A stretch of 55,839 nucleotides of DNA from Arthrobacter sp. Bi83. GTDB lineage: Bacteria; Actinomycetota; Actinomycetes; Actinomycetales; Micrococcaceae. The translations under genes and the position numbers were made by a program. Under the pieces are notes generated by a model. The model ran no database searches. It worked only from the letters and a program-made list of their open reading frames with translations, and was not told where the DNA came from. Each line of letters begins with the position of its first letter. Within the stretch, counting starts at the first letter, position 1. Positions 25,251 through 33,971 of this stretch are shown in pieces. The stretch is from contig NZ_CAKKLY010000032.1 of NCBI RefSeq assembly GCF_918698095.1, positions 1-55,839 on the forward strand. The letters are read 5' to 3'.

Positions 25251-26651
25251 ATGCCGTTGAATAAGAAAGTCCTGGCCATTGTCCTCGCGGGCGGCGAGGG
25301 AAATCGCCTCATGCCGCTGACGGCGGACAGGGCCAAACCCGGCGTGCCCTTTGCGGGAAGTTACCGGCTGATCGACTTTGCCCTGTCCAACCTCGTGAAT
25401 TCCCGCTATCTGCAGATCGTGGTCCTGACGCAGTACAAGTCCCACAGCCTTGACCGCCACATCTCCGAAACCTGGCGGATGTCCACCCAGTTGGGCAACT
25501 ATGTTGCGTCGGTTCCCGCGCAGCAGCGCGTGGGCAAGAGCTGGTTCCTTGGCAGCGCCAACGCCATCTACCAGTCCCTGAACCTGATCCGCGATGCCAA
25601 CCCGGATATTGTGGTCGTCGTTGGCGCCGACCACGTGTACCGCATGGATTTCGCGCAGATGGTGGAGCAGCACGTCCGCAGTGGCGCGAAAGCAACGGTC
25701 GCCGCCGTCCGCCAGCCGCTGCACATGGCGGACCAGTTCGGCGTGATCGAGGTGGATCCCGAAGACTCCCAGAAGATCGCGGCATTCGTTGAGAAGCCGT
25801 CCTCCACCCCCGGGCTGGCCGCGGACCCCACCCAGTTTCTGGCTTCCATGGGCAACTACGTGTTTGACGCCGACGCCCTGGTGGACGCCCTGCACGTCGA
25901 CGCCGAACGCCTGGACACGAAGCACGACATGGGCGGCGACATCATCCCCTACTTCGTGAACCAGGGCGAGGCCGGGGTGTACGACTTCACACTCAACGAC
26001 ATCCCGGGATCCACCGAACGCGACCGCACCTACTGGCGCGACGTCGGCACCATCGACTCCTTCTACGACGCCCACATGGACCTGATCTCTCCCCTGCCGG
26101 TGTTCAACCTGTACAACTCCGAATGGCCCATCTACACGCGGCAGAGCATCTCCCCGCCCGCCAAGTTCGTCCGCGGCGACAACAACACCGTCGGAACGGC
26201 CCTTGACTCCATCGTTGCCAGCGGCGTGGTCATCTCGGGCGGCATCGTGGAAGGCTCGGTCCTGTCCAACGACGTCTACGTCGGAACGGCAAGCCGCGTT
26301 GTGGATTCGGTCCTGATGGACAAGGTCCAGATCGGCGCGGGTGCGGTGGTCCGCCGCGCCATCATCGACAAGAATGTCAAGGTTCCCGCTGGTGCCGCGA
26401 TCGGCCTTGATCCGGAACTCGACCGGGCCCGCGGTTTTAAGGTCACCGATTCAGGCATCACCGTGCTCTCCAAGGGGCAGGCCGTACCGGAACCGGACGA
26501 CGCCGAGCGGAAGCTTTCGGCGGCCAATCTGCACCTGGTTCCCAACGCGGTGAAGGCCGCCACGGAGAACTACCCCGAAGTGCACAGTTCCGTGGAACAG
26601 GTAAGCCAGGTCCAGGCCGCCGCTGTGGGATCCAACTCTCCGTCGAGGTAG
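25251..26651 (+). CDS. glgC: Glucose-1-phosphate adenylyltransferase
   Basis: Makes ADP-glucose from ATP and glucose-1-phosphate, the first committed step of glycogen synthesis. The 466-aa product has the nucleotidyltransferase motif [14 protein letters not shown] (about residues 11-24), the [14 protein letters not shown] region, the GADHVYRMD metal site, EKP of the sugar-phosphate site, and a C-terminal left-handed beta-helix with [13 protein letters not shown] and [10 protein letters not shown]. The last ~25 residues are a Gln/Ser-rich extension. AGGAG eight bases before the ATG. Divergent from glgA, so both glycogen genes share one control region; TAGTGT at 25185-25190 is a possible glgC -10 box. 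Confidence 0.93.
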   Translation: MPLNKKVLAIVLAGGEGNRLMPLTADRAKPGVPFAGSYRLIDFALSNLVNSRYLQIVVLTQYKSHSLDRHISETWRMSTQLGNYVASVPAQQRVGKSWFLGSANAIYQSLNLIRDANPDIVVVVGADHVYRMDFAQMVEQHVRSGAKATVAAVRQPLHMADQFGVIEVDPEDSQKIAAFVEKPSSTPGLAADPTQFLASMGNYVFDADALVDALHVDAERLDTKHDMGGDIIPYFVNQGEAGVYDFTLNDIPGSTERDRTYWRDVGTIDSFYDAHMDLISPLPVFNLYNSEWPIYTRQSISPPAKFVRGDNNTVGTALDSIVASGVVISGGIVEGSVLSNDVYVGTASRVVDSVLMDKVQIGAGAVVRRAIIDKNVKVPAGAAIGLDPELDRARGFKVTDSGITVLSKGQAVPEPDDAERKLSAANLHLVPNAVKAATENYPEVHSSVEQVSQVQAAAVGSNSPSR

Positions 26652-26685
26652 GCGCCCGGCCCCCGCGCCGAGCGACCGCCCCCGG

Positions 26686-26784
26686 AAACCTTGAGGCAGG
26701 CCTGAGGCTCAACAGGCTGTAAAATCAGACCAATGAGCACCTCCGATCTGACGCCTGAAGAGATTCAGGCCTGCCTCAAGGTTT
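26686..26784. repeat. Perfect 20-bp inverted repeat enclosing a gene start
   Basis: The 20 bases at 26686-26705 are exactly complementary to 26765-26784, with a 59-base loop. The loop contains a TAAAAT box and the ATG at 26733; the right arm encodes residues 11-17 of the SDR protein. The right arm ends in GGTTT and is followed by TTGCA. In a transcript reading through from glgC the arms would form a very stable hairpin; a transcript starting at the TAAAAT box would lack the left arm. Confidence 0.85.
26720..26725 (+). promoter_or_regulatory. Candidate -10 box TAAAAT for a leaderless transcript
   Basis: TAAAAT ends seven bases before the ATG at 26733. No ribosome-binding motif lies between. 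It is inside the loop of the 20-bp inverted repeat. Confidence 0.5.
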
Positions 26785-28184
26785 TGCACACCATCCACGT
26801 CTATGACGAGGAGCACCCGGACTACGTCTCGGTGCGCCGTGCCACCGGGAAGATGTTCAAGGCCGTCAAGCGGCACCGCCGGGTCTCGAAGCGCGACCTC
26901 ATCGCCGAGGCCGACCGCGCTGTACTGGCGCAAACCGCCACGGCCGCCCCTGACCGGATCGACGACGAGACACGGGGCAACAAGCTCGCCCCCTCCGCTA
27001 CCGGCAAGGTGGCCGGCCACCTGATCAGGTCTCGGCCCTGCTACATCTGCAAGCAGCACTACACGCAGGTGGACGCCTTTTACCACCAGCTTTGCCCGGA
27101 ATGCGCCGCTTTTAGCCACACCAAGCGCGACGCCCGGACGGACCTCACCGGACGCCGGGCCCTGCTCACGGGCGGCCGCGCCAAGATCGGCATGTACATT
27201 GCACTCCGGCTGCTCCGCGACGGGGCGCACACCACCATCACCACCCGCTTTCCTAAGGACGCCGCACGCCGTTTCGCTGCCATGGAGGACAGTGCGGACT
27301 GGCTGCACCGGCTGAGGATCGTGGGCATCGACCTGCGCGATCCCTCCCAAGTCATGGCGCTGACCGATTCGCTGAACGCCGCGGGCCCTCTGGACATCAT
27401 CATCAACAACGCAGCGCAGACCGTGCGCCGCTCGGGCAACGCGTACAAGCCCCTCGTGGATGCGGAAGACGAGCCGCTCCCGGCGGCCCTCGAGCCGGCC
27501 AACGGAGGTCCCGAGCTGGTCACCTTCGGCCATGCCCATGACAAGCATCCCCTGGCCCTTGCCAGCAGCGTCACGGAGCACCCCGTGCTCGCCGGCGATG
27601 CCATCACCTCGCTGGCACTCTCTACTGGTTCTGCGTCATTGGAACGCATCGCGACCGGCACCGCCATCGACGCCGGCGGACTGGTCCCCGACCTCGCCAC
27701 CATCAACAGCTGGACCCAGGTGGTGGACGAGGTGGACCCGCTGGAGATGCTGGAAGTCCAGCTGTGCAACGTCACCGCGCCCTTCCTGCTCGTCAGCAGG
27801 CTGCGGGACGCCATGAAGCGCTCCACAGCCCACCGGAAATACATCGTGAACGTCTCCGCCATGGAGGGCCAGTTCTCCCGTGCCTACAAGGGGCCGGGCC
27901 ATCCCCACACGAACATGGCCAAGGCCGCCCTGAACATGATGACCCGGACCAGCGCCCAGGAGATGCTGGACAACGATGGCATCCTTATGACGGCGGTGGA
28001 CACCGGCTGGATCACCGACGAGCGCCCGCATTACACCAAGGTCCGGCTGATGGACGAAGGCTTCCATGCACCCCTGGACCTTGTGGACGGGGCGGCACGG
28101 GTCTACGACCCCATCGTCATGGGAGAGAACGGTGAAGACCAATACGGCGTTTTCCTCAAGGACTACAAGCCGAGCCCCTGGTAA
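26733..28184 (+). CDS. SDR-fold protein with N-terminal zinc ribbon and large insertion
   Basis: A 483-aa protein. Residues 1-100 are a helical, charged extension; C103, C106, C121 and C124 form a CxxC-x14-CxxC zinc-ribbon-like site; TGGRAKIG at 146-153 begins a Rossmann fold with INNAAQT further on. About 90 extra residues lie between the NNAA motif and the VQLCNVTAPF strand, where ordinary SDR enzymes have about 25. At the active site VNVSAMEG keeps the Ser, but the position four residues before the Lys (TNMAK) is Thr instead of Tyr. It may therefore bind NAD(P) without standard dehydrogenase chemistry. Substrate unknown. The next two genes run in the same direction. Confidence 0.75.
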   Translation: MSTSDLTPEEIQACLKVLHTIHVYDEEHPDYVSVRRATGKMFKAVKRHRRVSKRDLIAEADRAVLAQTATAAPDRIDDETRGNKLAPSATGKVAGHLIRSRPCYICKQHYTQVDAFYHQLCPECAAFSHTKRDARTDLTGRRALLTGGRAKIGMYIALRLLRDGAHTTITTRFPKDAARRFAAMEDSADWLHRLRIVGIDLRDPSQVMALTDSLNAAGPLDIIINNAAQTVRRSGNAYKPLVDAEDEPLPAALEPANGGPELVTFGHAHDKHPLALASSVTEHPVLAGDAITSLALSTGSASLERIATGTAIDAGGLVPDLATINSWTQVVDEVDPLEMLEVQLCNVTAPFLLVSRLRDAMKRSTAHRKYIVNVSAMEGQFSRAYKGPGHPHTNMAKAALNMMTRTSAQEMLDNDGILMTAVDTGWITDERPHYTKVRLMDEGFHAPLDLVDGAARVYDPIVMGENGEDQYGVFLKDYKPSPW

Positions 28185-28231
28185 GAGGCCGTCCTCCGGG
28201 TCATGACCTCCCTGTGCGCGGCCCGTGGCCG

Positions 28232-28237
28232 TACGAT
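28232..28237 (+). promoter_or_regulatory. Candidate -10 box TACGAT for a leaderless transcript
   Basis: TACGAT ends six bases before the ATG at 28244, with GTGTCC between and no Shine-Dalgarno motif. Confidence 0.4.
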
Positions 28238-28243
28238 GTGTCC

Positions 28244-28705
28244 ATGAACAGTGCACCGCACGACGGTAAGCTCACATTCGACGACTGCTGGGAGCTGCTG
28301 GCCTCAGCCAACGTCGGCAGGCTGGCCCTCATCATCGACGGGCATCCGGAAATCTTCCCCGTCAACTTCGTCATTGAGCGCCGAAGCATCGTGTTCCGCA
28401 CGGCCAGGGGGACAAAGCTCTGGGGTTCCATGGAAGAGGAGCCCGCCGCCTTCGAGATTGACGGCTACGACGCCCAGACCGAAGAGGCCTGGAGCGTTGT
28501 GGCGCGGGGCGGCACCGTGGCAGTGGACGACCCCGCCGAGCGCGCTGCGGCGGACGCCCTTGGCCTGGAGCCGTGGGAGCCCGGAACTAAATCACACTAT
28601 GTGCGGCTGTCGCCGAAAGCCCTGACCGGCCGGCGGTTTAAGGTAAACGCCCCCGATGTCTGGAACACCCGGCTTGGCGACCAGCGCCGGGCGTCCTTCG
28701 AGTAG
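28244..28705 (+). CDS. Pyridoxamine-5'-phosphate-oxidase-fold (FMN-binding) protein, copy 1
   Basis: A 153-aa split-barrel protein of the PPOX-like superfamily, which usually binds FMN, F420 or haem. Family marks: LLASANVGRLALIIDGHPEIFPVNF, IVFRTARGTKL and SWVVA-like strands (EAWSVVARGG), ending with SPKALTGRRFKV. The true enzyme PdxH motif is absent, so the reaction cannot be named. The frame opens at 28214, but ATG 28244 with a TACGAT box is preferred. The next gene is a paralogue in the same direction. Confidence 0.8.
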   Translation: MNSAPHDGKLTFDDCWELLASANVGRLALIIDGHPEIFPVNFVIERRSIVFRTARGTKLWGSMEEEPAAFEIDGYDAQTEEAWSVVARGGTVAVDDPAERAAADALGLEPWEPGTKSHYVRLSPKALTGRRFKVNAPDVWNTRLGDQRRASFE

Positions 28706-28808
28706 CCCCCGCCCCTTCCGGCAGTCGCAAGAGTCGACGCGGTGGGCCCGCTCACGCCTGCGCGGCCCTGCCGCGGGTGGCGCACTGGCGAGCGTGTCGG
28801 AGCGGGCG

Positions 28809-28814
28809 TAGGCT
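28809..28814 (+). promoter_or_regulatory. Candidate -10 box TAGGCT for a leaderless transcript
   Basis: TAGGCT ends seven bases before the ATG at 28822; the spacer CTGGTCC lacks a ribosome-binding motif. Confidence 0.45.
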
Positions 28815-28821
28815 CTGGTCC

Positions 28822-29304
28822 ATGACTAATGTGCAGCCCGCCGCAGCGTCCCGGGAATCCGTGGAACACCTGGAATCAAGCCAGTGCTGGGAGCTTCTCC
28901 GGCAGGTTTCGGTCGGCCGGCTGGCCGTCTGGGTGGAGGACCATCCGGACATCTTCCCGCTCAATTACGCTGTGGACCACGGCACCCTGGTGTTCCGGAC
29001 TGCCGAGGGAACCAAACTTGGCGGCGCCCTGGGCGACGCGCCCGTAGCGCTGGAAGCCGACGGCGTAGATGCCGGTTCCGGAATGGCCTGGAGCGTGGTG
29101 GTCAAGGGCAAAGCCGCGGCCCTCAAGGACACCGAGGAAATCCTTGATTCGGCGTCCCTCTACCTTTTCCCGTGGCAGGCCGGGCAGAAAGACCACTTCG
29201 TCCGGATCACTCCGGACTCCATCACCGGCCGGCGTTTCAAGGTGACACCGCCGCTCACCTGGTGGACGCAGCTCAGCGGGGCCGTAAAATCCTCCCCGGA
29301 GTAG
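28822..29304 (+). CDS. Pyridoxamine-5'-phosphate-oxidase-fold (FMN-binding) protein, copy 2
   Basis: A 160-aa paralogue of the preceding gene: QCWELLRQVSVGRLAVWVEDHPDIFPLNY corresponds to the same strand-loop-strand, then LVFRTAEGTKLGG, SWVV-like MAWSVVVKG and SITGRRFKVTPP. The pair shares roughly half its residues by eye, a tandem duplication that has diverged. Cofactor and substrate unknown. It converges on the transglutaminase-like gene with 25 bases between. Confidence 0.8.
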   Translation: MTNVQPAAASRESVEHLESSQCWELLRQVSVGRLAVWVEDHPDIFPLNYAVDHGTLVFRTAEGTKLGGALGDAPVALEADGVDAGSGMAWSVVVKGKAAALKDTEEILDSASLYLFPWQAGQKDHFVRITPDSITGRRFKVTPPLTWWTQLSGAVKSSPE

Positions 29305-29329
29305 GATCCCCTGGCCGAAAACCCGGCCG

Positions 29330-30181
29330 TCAGGCCAGCCGGGTGATCTCAACGCTTACGCTGAGCGTGGATCCCCCGCCGCCGGACAGGATGCCTTTGA
29401 GCGGCGGCACGTCGCGGTAGTCGCGGCCGCGGGCCACGGTGACGTGGAAATCTCCCGCCGGTTTGTGGTTGGTGGGGTCCCAGCTGCGCCATTCGCCGTC
29501 CCACCACTCCAGCCACGCGTGGGACTGGCCGGCAACGGACTCGCCGATGTCCGCCGTCGAACGCGGGTGCAGGTACCCGGAGACATACCGGGCGGGGATG
29601 CCGCTGCTGCGCAGCGCTCCGATGGCCAGATGGGCGAGGTCCTGGCATACGCCCTGCCTTTGCGTCCAGGCTTCCTCGGCGCTGGTGGTGACGCCGGTGG
29701 TGCCCTTCATGTAGGTCATCTCGCCGCGCATCCATTCGAAGACTGCCAAGGCGGCCTCATGCGGGTTCTTTCCGGCCACGACGCCGGGGATGATGCCGAG
29801 CACTTCCTCGCCCGGGCCGGTCAGCTGGGACTGGGGTGCCCAGTCGCTGAACTGGTTGAGGACCTCCGGCGAGGAAAGGACGTCCCAGCCCACGATGTCC
29901 GCCTCCGAGGGAATGCGTTCCACCCTGTGGACTTCGACGGTGGTTGTGGACAGGACCTCAAGGTACTCGTGCGGCATCTGCATGTCGAACGCGGTGACCC
30001 GGGTGCCCCAATAGTCGCGGTAGCTGCTGACCGCTGCCTGGGACGGGGAGACCTTCATCGAGGACTCCAGCACCACTTGCTGCGGATCCGTCAGCGGCGT
30101 CATGCGGGCCTCGTTGTAGGACAAGGTGACGCGCTTGTTGTACTTGTAGCCGGTGTTGTGAATGATGCTCAGCCGGGTCAT
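29330..30181 (-). CDS. Transglutaminase-like (papain-fold) cysteine protein
   Basis: A 283-aa protein with an N-terminal beta-domain (HNTGYKYNKRVTLSYNEARMTP, about residues 8-29, typical of bacterial transglutaminase N-domains) and a C-terminal transglutaminase core: nucleophile Cys in QGVCQDLAH, His in QSHAWLEW and Asp in SWDPTNH, so the triad is complete. No signal peptide, hence cytosolic. Such proteins act as peptidases or amide-forming enzymes. Its ATG overlaps the stop of the alpha-E gene (ATGA) in an operon that begins with the ATP-grasp gene. Confidence 0.87.
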   Translation of the reverse strand: MTRLSIIHNTGYKYNKRVTLSYNEARMTPLTDPQQVVLESSMKVSPSQAAVSSYRDYWGTRVTAFDMQMPHEYLEVLSTTTVEVHRVERIPSEADIVGWDVLSSPEVLNQFSDWAPQSQLTGPGEEVLGIIPGVVAGKNPHEAALAVFEWMRGEMTYMKGTTGVTTSAEEAWTQRQGVCQDLAHLAIGALRSSGIPARYVSGYLHPRSTADIGESVAGQSHAWLEWWDGEWRSWDPTNHKPAGDFHVTVARGRDYRDVPPLKGILSGGGGSTLSVSVEITRLA

Positions 30182-31104
30182 GAAACTTCTCCCACCCAGG
30201 CCAGTTCGTCCGCCTGATTGAAGTACTTACGGGAAATGGCGTCCGAGGCCTGCGAAACAGCCTTCTGCACGCGCTCCATGTGCTCCGGCAGCTCCGACAT
30301 GAGGTCGTCGGTCCGGTGGAACTCGAGGAAGGTGCGGGCCTGGCCGACAATCCGGCGGGCGTCGTTGATGAAGCCGACGCGCTGCGCCGAGGGATCCAGC
30401 TTCGCCAGGCACTCGTCGGCATCCCGCAGTGCGTAGACAATCGAGCGCGGGAAGAGCCGGTCCAGCAGGAGGAACTCGGCCGCGTGCTGGTCTCCGAAGG
30501 CGGCACGGCGCGTGCGCAGGAAGGACTCGTAGGCACCGGCGCAGCGCAGCATGTTCACCCAGGACATGCCTGCGGACAGGACGTCGCGGGTGGAGAGCAT
30601 GCGGGCCGTCATGTCGGCCCGTTCAAGCGAGCGTCCGAGGGCCAGGAAGAGCCAGCTGTCATCGTGGCTGACGGTGGTGTCCGCCAGGCCGCTGACCATG
30701 GCGGTCCGTTCCAGCACCCAGTGGCAGTACCGGTAGGTGCCCACCACGTCCTTGCGGTGCTGGTTGAGGCCGTAGTACGTGGTGTTAAGGCTTTCCCACA
30801 GGCCGGACGACACGGTCTCACGGGCACGGCGGGCATTCTCACGTGCGGCGCCCAGTGACCCGGCGATGGATGTGGCGCTGTGCTTGTCGTACGCGAGGGC
30901 GTGCAGCAGTTCCTCGAGTCCGAACTCCTCGCTCTGCGGGCGCGCTCCCATGACCGCGAGCAGTTCGCGGGCAACGCTGCGCCGCTCCTCAGTGGGCAGG
31001 TGGTTCAGCCGTTCGAGGTGGACATCCAGGATGCGGGCCGTTCCGTCGGCCCTTTCAACGTAGCGGCCGATCCAAAAAAGGGACTCGGCGATTCGGCTAA
31101 GCAT
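30178..31104 (-). CDS. Alpha-E domain protein (DUF403)
   Basis: A 308-aa all-helical protein starting MLSRIAESLFWIGRYVERAD, the hallmark of the alpha-E family, with ALGRSLERADMTARMLSTR as the second internal copy of the motif. Function unknown; by gene-neighbourhood work the family accompanies circularly permuted ATP-grasp enzymes and transglutaminase-like proteins. A strong ribosome site, AGGAGG, lies about eight bases before the ATG. It is 87 bases downstream of the ATP-grasp stop and overlaps the next gene by four bases. Confidence 0.88.
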   Translation of the reverse strand: MLSRIAESLFWIGRYVERADGTARILDVHLERLNHLPTEERRSVARELLAVMGARPQSEEFGLEELLHALAYDKHSATSIAGSLGAARENARRARETVSSGLWESLNTTYYGLNQHRKDVVGTYRYCHWVLERTAMVSGLADTTVSHDDSWLFLALGRSLERADMTARMLSTRDVLSAGMSWVNMLRCAGAYESFLRTRRAAFGDQHAAEFLLLDRLFPRSIVYALRDADECLAKLDPSAQRVGFINDARRIVGQARTFLEFHRTDDLMSELPEHMERVQKAVSQASDAISRKYFNQADELAWVGEVS

Positions 31105-31191
31105 GTGCGGCTACCTCCTGCGCGAGCGTGGTGGCGGGAAATCGGTCTGATGACAAGGCTGCGGATGCCGGCATGAGCGGCGCCTGCCGCC

Positions 31192-32754
31192 TCACTGCTG
31201 CTGCTCCGACTGGCGGTCGCGCCAGTTGCTCTCGACCGGCCACACGGAGACCCGTTCCCGGACGGTGATGGACTGCCGCGGCAGCCTCTCCACGGGGACC
31301 TGCGGGGAATCTGCCAGCACCCAGGTGTCCTTGGACCCGCCGCCCTGGCTGGAGTTCACGATCAGGGAACCCTCCTTCAGGGCAACGCGGGTGAGGCCGC
31401 CGGGAAGGACCCAGACGTCGTCGCCGTCGTTGACGGCGAAGGGGCGGAGATCCACGTGGCGGGGCCCGAACTTGTCCCCACTGAGCGTGGGCACCGTCGA
31501 GAGCTGCAAAACCGGCTGGGCAATCCAGCCGCGGGGATCAGCGATGACGCGCTTGCGCAGGGCTTCCAGTTCCTCCTTGGACGCGTCCGGGCCAATCACG
31601 AGGCCCTTGCCGCCGGAACCGTCAACCGGCTTGACCACCAGTTCGTGGAGCCGGTCGAGGACATGCTCGCGCGCTTCCTTTTCTTCCAGCCGGAAGGTGT
31701 CCACGTTGGCGATGACGGGTTCTTCGCCGAGGTAGTAGCGGATCAGGTCCGGAACGTAGCTGTAGACCAGTTTGTCGTCAGCCACGCCGTTGCCCACGGC
31801 GTTGGCGATGGTCACGCCGCCGGCGCGGGCGGCATTCACCAGGCCCGGGCAGCCCAGCATGGAATCGGAGCGGAACTGCAGCGGGTCGAGGAAGTCGTCG
31901 TCGATCCGCTTGTAGATGACGTCCACCCGCTGCTCACCGGCGGTGGTGCGCATGTACACGCGGTTGCCGCGGCAGATGAGGTCGCGGCCCTCCACGAGCT
32001 CCACGCCCATCAGCCCGGCGAGGAGGGTGTGCTCGAAGTACGCGCTGTTGAAAACACCCGGGGTCAGCACCACCACGGTGGGATCGTCGACGCCGGAAGG
32101 CGCCGTCTTACGCAGGGCGGACAGCAGCCGGCGGGGGTACTCCTCCACGGGACGGATGAGCTGCTGGCCGAATGCCTCCGGGAGGCCCTTCGCCATCGCA
32201 CGCCTGTTTTCCAGCACGTAGCTGACCCCTGAGGGGACGCGGACGTTGTCCTCAAGAACGCGGAAGGTCCCTTCCGCATCGCGCACCACGTCGATGCCGG
32301 AGATATGCACGCGCACGCCGCCGGCCGGTTCGAAGCCGTGGACGGCGCGGTGGAAGTGCGCGCTCGTGGTGACCAGCTGCCTGGGGATCACGCCGTCGGA
32401 CACGACCGTCATTTTGTCGTAGACGTCATTGAGGAAGGCCTCAAGAGCCCGGACCCGCTGGGCTACGCCGCGTTCCAGCACGTCCCACTCGTCGGCGGGG
32501 ATCACCCGCGGAACGATGTCCAGGGGGAAGGGGCGTTCCTCGCCGGCGAAGTCAAAGGTCACGCCGCGGTCCAGGAACGTGCGCGCCATCGAGTCTGCGC
32601 GGGCGGTGACGTCCGCGAGGGAAAGCTCCCGGAGAGCGCCGGCGACCTGCCCGTAGGACGTGCGGGCCATCTGCCCGGGGGCAAACATCTCGTCATAGGC
32701 GCCCGTGCGGCCGGCCGCCTCAGAGTAATCCTGGAATAGGTCAGACATGGTCAT
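31192..32754 (-). CDS. Circularly permuted ATP-grasp protein (type 2, DUF404/DUF407)
   Basis: A 520-aa predicted ATP-dependent carboxylate-amine ligase. Seen: FHRAVHGFEP and VLEDNVRVPSGVSYVLENR in the front part, LTPGVFNSAYFEH, the VDVIYKRIDDDFLDP region, then ELVVKPVDGSGGKG as the ATP-binding glycine loop that comes late because of the permutation, and LRPFAVNDG near the end. ATG at 32754 has AAGGTGG seven bases upstream; a much longer open frame continues upstream to 33957 but that part is antisense to the transporter gene and is not coding. It heads the ATP-grasp/alpha-E/transglutaminase operon. Confidence 0.88.
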   Translation of the reverse strand: MTMSDLFQDYSEAAGRTGAYDEMFAPGQMARTSYGQVAGALRELSLADVTARADSMARTFLDRGVTFDFAGEERPFPLDIVPRVIPADEWDVLERGVAQRVRALEAFLNDVYDKMTVVSDGVIPRQLVTTSAHFHRAVHGFEPAGGVRVHISGIDVVRDAEGTFRVLEDNVRVPSGVSYVLENRRAMAKGLPEAFGQQLIRPVEEYPRRLLSALRKTAPSGVDDPTVVVLTPGVFNSAYFEHTLLAGLMGVELVEGRDLICRGNRVYMRTTAGEQRVDVIYKRIDDDFLDPLQFRSDSMLGCPGLVNAARAGGVTIANAVGNGVADDKLVYSYVPDLIRYYLGEEPVIANVDTFRLEEKEAREHVLDRLHELVVKPVDGSGGKGLVIGPDASKEELEALRKRVIADPRGWIAQPVLQLSTVPTLSGDKFGPRHVDLRPFAVNDGDDVWVLPGGLTRVALKEGSLIVNSSQGGGSKDTWVLADSPQVPVERLPRQSITVRERVSVWPVESNWRDRQSEQQQ

Positions 32755-32860
32755 TAGCCAACCACCTTTTTGTTGCGAATTCATTTCCGGACCCCGTCCT
32801 GGCGTGTTGGCGGGTCCTCCCGGTTGGTCTTTTGCCGCCCCTGTCCGGCATGGTAGGGAC

Positions 32861-33967
32861 GTGCCAGACTTCCGATCCCCGACGACGCCGCCGCCGCAGC
32901 TGCGCAGGGTGGTGCACCAGAACCTTACCCGGAATCTGCCCGGCCTGCTGACGGCCGTGGTGGCACTGGCCATTGCCTTCTCCGTCCATGCCGCGGTTCC
33001 GGCCCTTCCGGCGATGACACTGGCCGTGGTCCTTGGGCTGCTGGCGGCCAACCTGCCGTTCACGGCGGTGTGGACGGCAGGACGGGCCCGGCCTGGACTG
33101 GACTTCGCCGGGAAGCACCTGATGCGCGGCGGCATCGTGCTGCTTGGACTCAAGGTGGGAATTGCAGACGTGCTGGGCCTCGGCTGGACATCCCTGCTGC
33201 TGATTGCGGGTGTGGTGCTGGCCAGCTTTGCCGGCACGTACGGAATTTCCCGCCTCTTCAGGCTTCCGCGGGAAGCCTCCCTCTTGATCGCCACGGGGTT
33301 TTCCATCTGCGGCGCTTCGGCGATCGGTGCCATGGCCGCGGTGAGGCGGATCAGGCACCCGGACACCGTCCTGCCGGTGGCTCTCGTGACGCTCTGCGGC
33401 ACGCTGGCCATCGGCGTGCTGCCGCTGTTGGTCCATCCGCTGCGCCTCAGCCCCGAGATTTTCGGCGCGTGGACCGGCGCCTCGGTCCACGACGTCGGCC
33501 AGGTGGTGGCCACGGCGCAGACCGCAGGTCCTGCGGCGCTGGCGATCGCCGTCGTCGTCAAACTGACACGGGTCATCCTGCTGGCTCCCATGGTGGCGGC
33601 AGCGGGAGTGCACCAGCGGATCGTTTCGGTCCGCCGTACACACCGCGCCGGGAAGGTACAGCCGGGCGCAAACGCGGAGCTGCCCCTGGTGACCCCGGAG
33701 AGGCTGCCGCCCGTGGTTCCGCTCTTCGTCGTCGGGTTCGTGGTGCTCGTGGCGCTGCGCTCCACCGGATGGGTCTCTGCCGGCTGGCTTGAAGCGGCGG
33801 CCGCACTGCAGGACATCCTGCTCGGGGGTGCGCTTTTCGGGCTCGGGTCCGCGGTGCGCATCCACACCCTGCTGCACACGGGGCTCCGGGCAGTGATGGC
33901 GGCGCTGGCCGCCTGGCTGCTGATAGCGGTCCTTGGCCTGGCCGCCGCTTTCCTCATGATTCAATAG
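32861..33967 (+). CDS. YeiH-family putative sulfate exporter (10-TM)
   Basis: A 368-aa integral membrane protein of the UPF0324/YeiH family. Family marks: FAGKHLMRGGIVLLGLKV, ATGFSICGASAIGAM (the conserved central motif), WTGASVHDVGQVVA and KLTRVILLAP. About ten helices. The family is annotated as a putative sulfate exporter; transport has not been firmly shown. GTG at 32861 (MPDFRSP) is the preferred start because the first hydrophobic segment follows at the usual distance; an earlier in-frame ATG at 32747 overlaps the divergent ATP-grasp gene. pepN follows after four bases. Confidence 0.85.
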   Translation: MPDFRSPTTPPPQLRRVVHQNLTRNLPGLLTAVVALAIAFSVHAAVPALPAMTLAVVLGLLAANLPFTAVWTAGRARPGLDFAGKHLMRGGIVLLGLKVGIADVLGLGWTSLLLIAGVVLASFAGTYGISRLFRLPREASLLIATGFSICGASAIGAMAAVRRIRHPDTVLPVALVTLCGTLAIGVLPLLVHPLRLSPEIFGAWTGASVHDVGQVVATAQTAGPAALAIAVVVKLTRVILLAPMVAAAGVHQRIVSVRRTHRAGKVQPGANAELPLVTPERLPPVVPLFVVGFVVLVALRSTGWVSAGWLEAAAALQDILLGGALFGLGSAVRIHTLLHTGLRAVMAALAAWLLIAVLGLAAAFLMIQ

Positions 33968-33971
33968 CGGA

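Noticed and set aside
32755..33957. Upstream extension of the ATP-grasp frame by about 400 codons
   Set aside because: The extension is antisense to the YeiH-type transporter and is rich in Ser/Ala/Thr/Pro without domain character; a good ribosome site and the family N-terminus point to ATG 32754.
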